In this document: one piece after another, positions 12,583 to 15,564 of the stretch
How positions within the stretch are numbered: position 1 is the first letter of the stretch
Layout: every line of letters begins with the position of its first letter
Origin: Kiritimatiellia bacterium
Lineage (GTDB): Bacteria; Verrucomicrobiota; Kiritimatiellia; SLAD01
DNA length: 15,564 nt
Assembly: GCA_007125875.1 (NCBI GenBank)
Contig: SLCI01000131.1
Coordinates: forward strand, 1 to 15,564
Direction of reading: 5' to 3'
The notes under the pieces: generated by a model
What the model saw: only the letters and a program-made list of their open reading frames with translations
The model's database searches: none
What the model was told of the DNA's origin: nothing
Position numbers and translations under genes: made by a program

Positions 12583-15270
12583 TTACCACATCGGGACGAC
12601 AGATCGAATGTCCTGCGGCTCACGTGCACGCGGCTCAGGCTCGACCGGTTCATCGACGGGCTCAGGCTCTTGAATCGGCTCGGGCAAGGGCTGAGGGATG
12701 GGTTCCGGCTCTGCAATCGGTTCGGGCTCAGGCTCAGGTTGCAGTTCGGGAACGACAAGCGGCTGCTCTTCCACTGTCGGGCTGGGTGCCGGCTCAACGG
12801 GGCCTTGCACGGGCTCCGGTTCCACTACTGGGATATCGCGTTCACGCCAATGAATGACACCACCGGGGTCATCCTGAATCGAGGGCTGCTGCGCCTGCAG
12901 CTGCTCAAGAATATGCGCAACACTTTCCCGGTCGTAGGTTCCTTCCTCCAGCGGGATGGTGGGATCGTCTGGCGGAAGTTTGAATGGATCCTCACGCCGC
13001 ATCAGGTGCTCGTCATCAATGATATCGCGGCCAAACTCGCTATCCGACCAGCCGGTATGCCATTGCGAACGGCTCGAGTGGGAGTGCTCATGCAAGCGCA
13101 CACTCTCCATGCGCGCCTCTTCCGGCGTCATCAGCACGTAGGGCGTAATTAAGACCAACAACTCAGTACGGGCATCTTCGGTCGAGTCAGAACGGAAGAG
13201 CCGCCCAAGAATCGGGATGTCGCCTAAAATCGGAACCTTCGTCGTCGAGGTGGTGCGATCCGTACTCACCAGTCCACCCAGCACGATGGTGGAGCGACTC
13301 TCCACCGCGATGTTCGCCTGCATTTCGCGGCGGGTAATGATCGGAACACGGTTACCATCGATTTCTACGTCGCCACCCACATTGTCGGCACTTTGATTGA
13401 TTTCCATCACGACATAGCGCTGCGGATTGATTCGAGGTGTCACGGTAAGATCAATACCAATATCGCGATATTGATAGCTAGATACGGTGCGATCACCCAC
13501 CGTGGATGACGCGGTGGACGTAACGATCGGGCGCGATTCACCAACGATGATCTTCGCTTCGGTATTGTCTGTCGTCAGGATGACTGGCGTCGAAAGAATC
13601 CGCGCATCGCGTGACGTCGCCGCCAAGCGAATGATCGAGTCGACATTGAGATCGAAGAACGTCAGATAGTAGGTCAATCCCCCGCTGCCGATCGCCGGCG
13701 CGCCATCTAAGAGTTGGTCCCGCGCTGCGCTGACATCACCACCGCCAGGACGCGCTCCACCGCCAAAGGCGATCGTCGGTTCGCGAACCGTTAATCCGCC
13801 GCCCGGGCCCGCGCGTTGCTCATTATATGCCGTCATTGTGCGCTGTAACCAATCGATACCGGTTTCCTGCGTCTTGCCTAGATTAATTTCGACAATGACA
13901 GCTTCGATCAGCACTTGTCCAAGCATGATATCCAGCTGGGCAATGATTTCTTCCAAGGCCGCGATGTCGCCACGCCGCCCCATCAACAGCAACGCATTAG
14001 AGCGCTGATCCGAAAGAATCTTCGTATTGGCAGACAAGCGACCGATCTGACCAGATTCCTCGACCGCATCGCGTTCCCGCAACCGCTCTCGTGCAAGGCC
14101 TGCCGCGAAATCGCGCAGCGCTTCCGCTCGGGCACCCCCTTCTTCTGCTTGCGCACCCGCGCGCAACGCACGACCCGACTCATCGCTGGCCGCAGCGCCG
14201 ATAAACTCGTTTAAAATACCGGCGATATCCTCCGCCAGCGCGTACTCTAAATGTTTGACGCGCACGATAATTTCCGGCTCAACCGGTTGATCGAGAATAT
14301 CGATGATGCGATCGAAGAAGGCAAAATTTACAGGCCGCGCAATGATAAACAGCGTATTGATTCGCTCATCTGCGACGATCTTGACGCGTCCCCTAATCAC
14401 TCCGCGCTCGGCCAACTCAGCCGCCGCGTCCATCGGCGAGGCCGCAACCTCTGCCGTATCGCGCCGAGCCCGAATTACGCCCGGTGGCCCGCGCCGTTCG
14501 CCCGTTTCCGCGGCTGGCTGCGGGGTGACGCGGGGACGATCCTGTTGTTCTTCCCGGTCCTGAATGAATTCGTTGAGTCGCGAGGCGATTTGTCCGGCCT
14601 CAGCATACACAATGCGCCGAACGTGTATATCCTCGCGCACCTCAATAGGCTGATCCACAAAAGAAAGAATCTCGAGCACGCGATTCAAGTTCGCGCCCGT
14701 ATCTGTGACCATCATACTATTCGCACGTTCCAGCGGCTGGATCGTGCCATATCCATGCAGTAACTGCTGAATGATCGGCTGCACTTCAGCAATTTCCACG
14801 TGCCGCAAATTGATGATCATGCTAAATAGCTGATCGGTTTCCGGCAGGGCCTCTTCCGGTTTTTCGAACAGGATCGGCATACCCTCTTGCCGAACGGCTG
14901 TCGTCTGGACCACACGCAGGAAGCGTTCTCCCATCGGCACCAGTGCGACATTGCGCATGGCCATGGCGCTTTCAATCGCCTGCAATGCTTCACTTTCCGT
15001 TAATCGGGTTTGACCACGAATAGTGATCGTTGCATTGACGCCCTCCGCCTTGATCATCGTGCGCCCTGTCAGCGAGCTGTAAAACTCCAGGACCTGGTCG
15101 AGCGGGGCATCGCGGAAGTTTAAGTTAATCTCTCGCTCTTGTCCGGCAACCAAAGACAAGGGCGGGACGACCTGCGCGTGGGCGCTTTGTAAGGTCATGA
15201 TGACGCCCAAAAAGAGGGCGACTCGAATCATGCGGGAGGGAATGGACTTAGCTGGGAATAACCTTTTCAT
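12583..15270 (-). CDS. gspD: Outer-membrane secretin (GspD/PilQ family) with long Pro/Glu-rich C-terminal tail
   Basis: An 895-residue secretin, the gated outer-membrane channel of type II secretion or type IV pilus machines. After a signal peptide ending near SAHAQ come an N0/STN-like domain (INLNFRDAPLDQVLEFYSSL), then three secretin N repeats (NLRHVEIAEVQPIIQQLL; RIVYAEAGQIASRLNEF; VKHLEYALAEDIAGILNEF), the last two with long charged insertions. The C-terminal barrel holds the hallmark VPILGDIPILGRLFRS (about 677-692). About 180 residues follow it, ending in a low-complexity Pro-Glu tail (about 830-885) and SVVPMW. I chose ATG 15270 because it begins a signal peptide and has AGGA upstream; an in-frame ATG at 15360 would overlap the preceding gene. 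The upstream PilO/GspM-like gene supports a secretion or pilus operon. GspD versus PilQ cannot be settled from this window. Confidence 0.9.
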   Translation of the reverse strand: MKRLFPAKSIPSRMIRVALFLGVIMTLQSAHAQVVPPLSLVAGQEREINLNFRDAPLDQVLEFYSSLTGRTMIKAEGVNATITIRGQTRLTESEALQAIESAMAMRNVALVPMGERFLRVVQTTAVRQEGMPILFEKPEEALPETDQLFSMIINLRHVEIAEVQPIIQQLLHGYGTIQPLERANSMMVTDTGANLNRVLEILSFVDQPIEVREDIHVRRIVYAEAGQIASRLNEFIQDREEQQDRPRVTPQPAAETGERRGPPGVIRARRDTAEVAASPMDAAAELAERGVIRGRVKIVADERINTLFIIARPVNFAFFDRIIDILDQPVEPEIIVRVKHLEYALAEDIAGILNEFIGAAASDESGRALRAGAQAEEGGARAEALRDFAAGLARERLRERDAVEESGQIGRLSANTKILSDQRSNALLLMGRRGDIAALEEIIAQLDIMLGQVLIEAVIVEINLGKTQETGIDWLQRTMTAYNEQRAGPGGGLTVREPTIAFGGGARPGGGDVSAARDQLLDGAPAIGSGGLTYYLTFFDLNVDSIIRLAATSRDARILSTPVILTTDNTEAKIIVGESRPIVTSTASSTVGDRTVSSYQYRDIGIDLTVTPRINPQRYVVMEINQSADNVGGDVEIDGNRVPIITRREMQANIAVESRSTIVLGGLVSTDRTTSTTKVPILGDIPILGRLFRSDSTEDARTELLVLITPYVLMTPEEARMESVRLHEHSHSSRSQWHTGWSDSEFGRDIIDDEHLMRREDPFKLPPDDPTIPLEEGTYDRESVAHILEQLQAQQPSIQDDPGGVIHWRERDIPVVEPEPVQGPVEPAPSPTVEEQPLVVPELQPEPEPEPIAEPEPIPQPLPEPIQEPEPVDEPVEPEPRAREPQDIRSVVPMW

Positions 15271-15289
15271 CTGCTGCAAATTTCCTGTT

Positions 15290-15564
15290 TCAGGTGTCAC
15301 CTGCCGTGCGGCTATAGGCATAGTCAACCGTGATGTTCCCCCGCAAGCGGGCGGGATCATTTTGCACGCGATCCACCGTCAACTGACGGACGTCGACAAT
15401 AGCACCCTGGGCATGCAATGCATAGAGGAAATGGACGAGTGCGTTGAGCTCACCCTCCCATTGGGCGTTGATCGCAAGTTCATACAGATCCTGCGCTCGC
15501 CGCTCCGGCTCGGGTTCGCGAATTCGGGTAAGTAACAGGCCATGGCGATCTGCCGTTTGCTGCA
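15290..15564 (-). CDS. PilO/GspM-like inner-membrane assembly protein, C-terminal part only
   Basis: The last 90 residues of a gene that enters from the right edge and stops at TGA 15290-15292. The segment GELNALVHFLYALHAQGAIV followed by DVRQLTVDRVQNDPARLRG and NITVDYAYSR fits the ferredoxin-like periplasmic domain of PilO or GspM, where a helix is followed by strands 'VxxLxV...L...NITVxY'. These proteins link the inner-membrane platform to the secretin. It ends 19 bases before the secretin start, in the order pilO-pilQ known for type IV pilus operons. The assignment rests on this pattern plus position; the N-terminal membrane helix is outside the window. Confidence 0.6.
   Translation of the reverse strand, partial: QQTADRHGLLLTRIREPEPERRAQDLYELAINAQWEGELNALVHFLYALHAQGAIVDVRQLTVDRVQNDPARLRGNITVDYAYSRTAGDT

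Noticed and set aside
14251..14763. 170-codon plus-strand frame inside the secretin gene
   Set aside because: Antisense to conserved secretin N-domains; no independent evidence of coding.

Overview
This window carries a bacterial microcompartment (BMC) operon flanked by ordinary Gram-negative genes. The envelope genes (outer-membrane secretin, probable outer-membrane beta-barrel, periplasmic binding protein) show a diderm bacterium. Moderately high GC, the type of BMC locus and a photolyase next to an Ebo-type phosphatase would fit a PVC-superphylum lineage (Verrucomicrobiota/Kiritimatiellota) or another deep-branching diderm. No rRNA or phylogenetic marker is present, so this placement is only a guess.

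Layout. Positions 1-2050 (minus strand) hold a class I photolyase followed 16 bases later by an alkaline-phosphatase/phosphodiesterase-superfamily gene cut by the window edge. Positions 2299-8886 (plus strand) hold a nine-gene BMC operon: RpiB-DeoC fusion, permuted tandem-domain shell protein (BMC-T), hexameric shell protein (BMC-H), pentameric vertex protein (BMC-P), CoA-acylating aldehyde dehydrogenase, a second BMC-T, two more BMC-P, and phosphopentomutase DeoB. Positions 9041-9976 (minus) hold a biotin-protein-ligase-like gene. Positions 10215-11417 (plus) hold an unrecognised secreted, probably barrel-forming protein. Positions 11424-11627 hold a non-coding element with long imperfect terminal inverted repeats and two internal hairpins. 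Positions 11710-15564 (minus) read, in transcription order, the end of a PilO/GspM-like gene, a large secretin, and a BtuF-like binding protein.

How the BMC genes fit together. DeoB converts (deoxy)ribose-1-phosphate, the product of nucleoside phosphorolysis, to the 5-phosphate. DeoC splits deoxyribose-5-phosphate into glyceraldehyde-3-phosphate and acetaldehyde, and the aldehyde dehydrogenase oxidises acetaldehyde to acetyl-CoA. This is the logic of the sugar-phosphate-utilising (SPU) class of BMC. The aldehyde dehydrogenase begins with an amphipathic encapsulation-peptide-like helix. A closely similar helix sits in the middle of the RpiB-DeoC fusion, just before the DeoC domain. DeoB has no such tag and is probably cytosolic. 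No phosphotransacylase, alcohol dehydrogenase, nucleoside phosphorylase, transporter or regulator is visible here.

The points most worth a second look are the internally tagged RpiB-DeoC fusion with what looks like a retained ribosome-binding site and GTG start for DeoC alone, the replacement of the RpiB catalytic cysteine by aspartate, the strong hairpins bracketing the first vertex-protein gene, a histidine next to each pore-loop glycine of the second BMC-T, and the structured element at 11424-11627.
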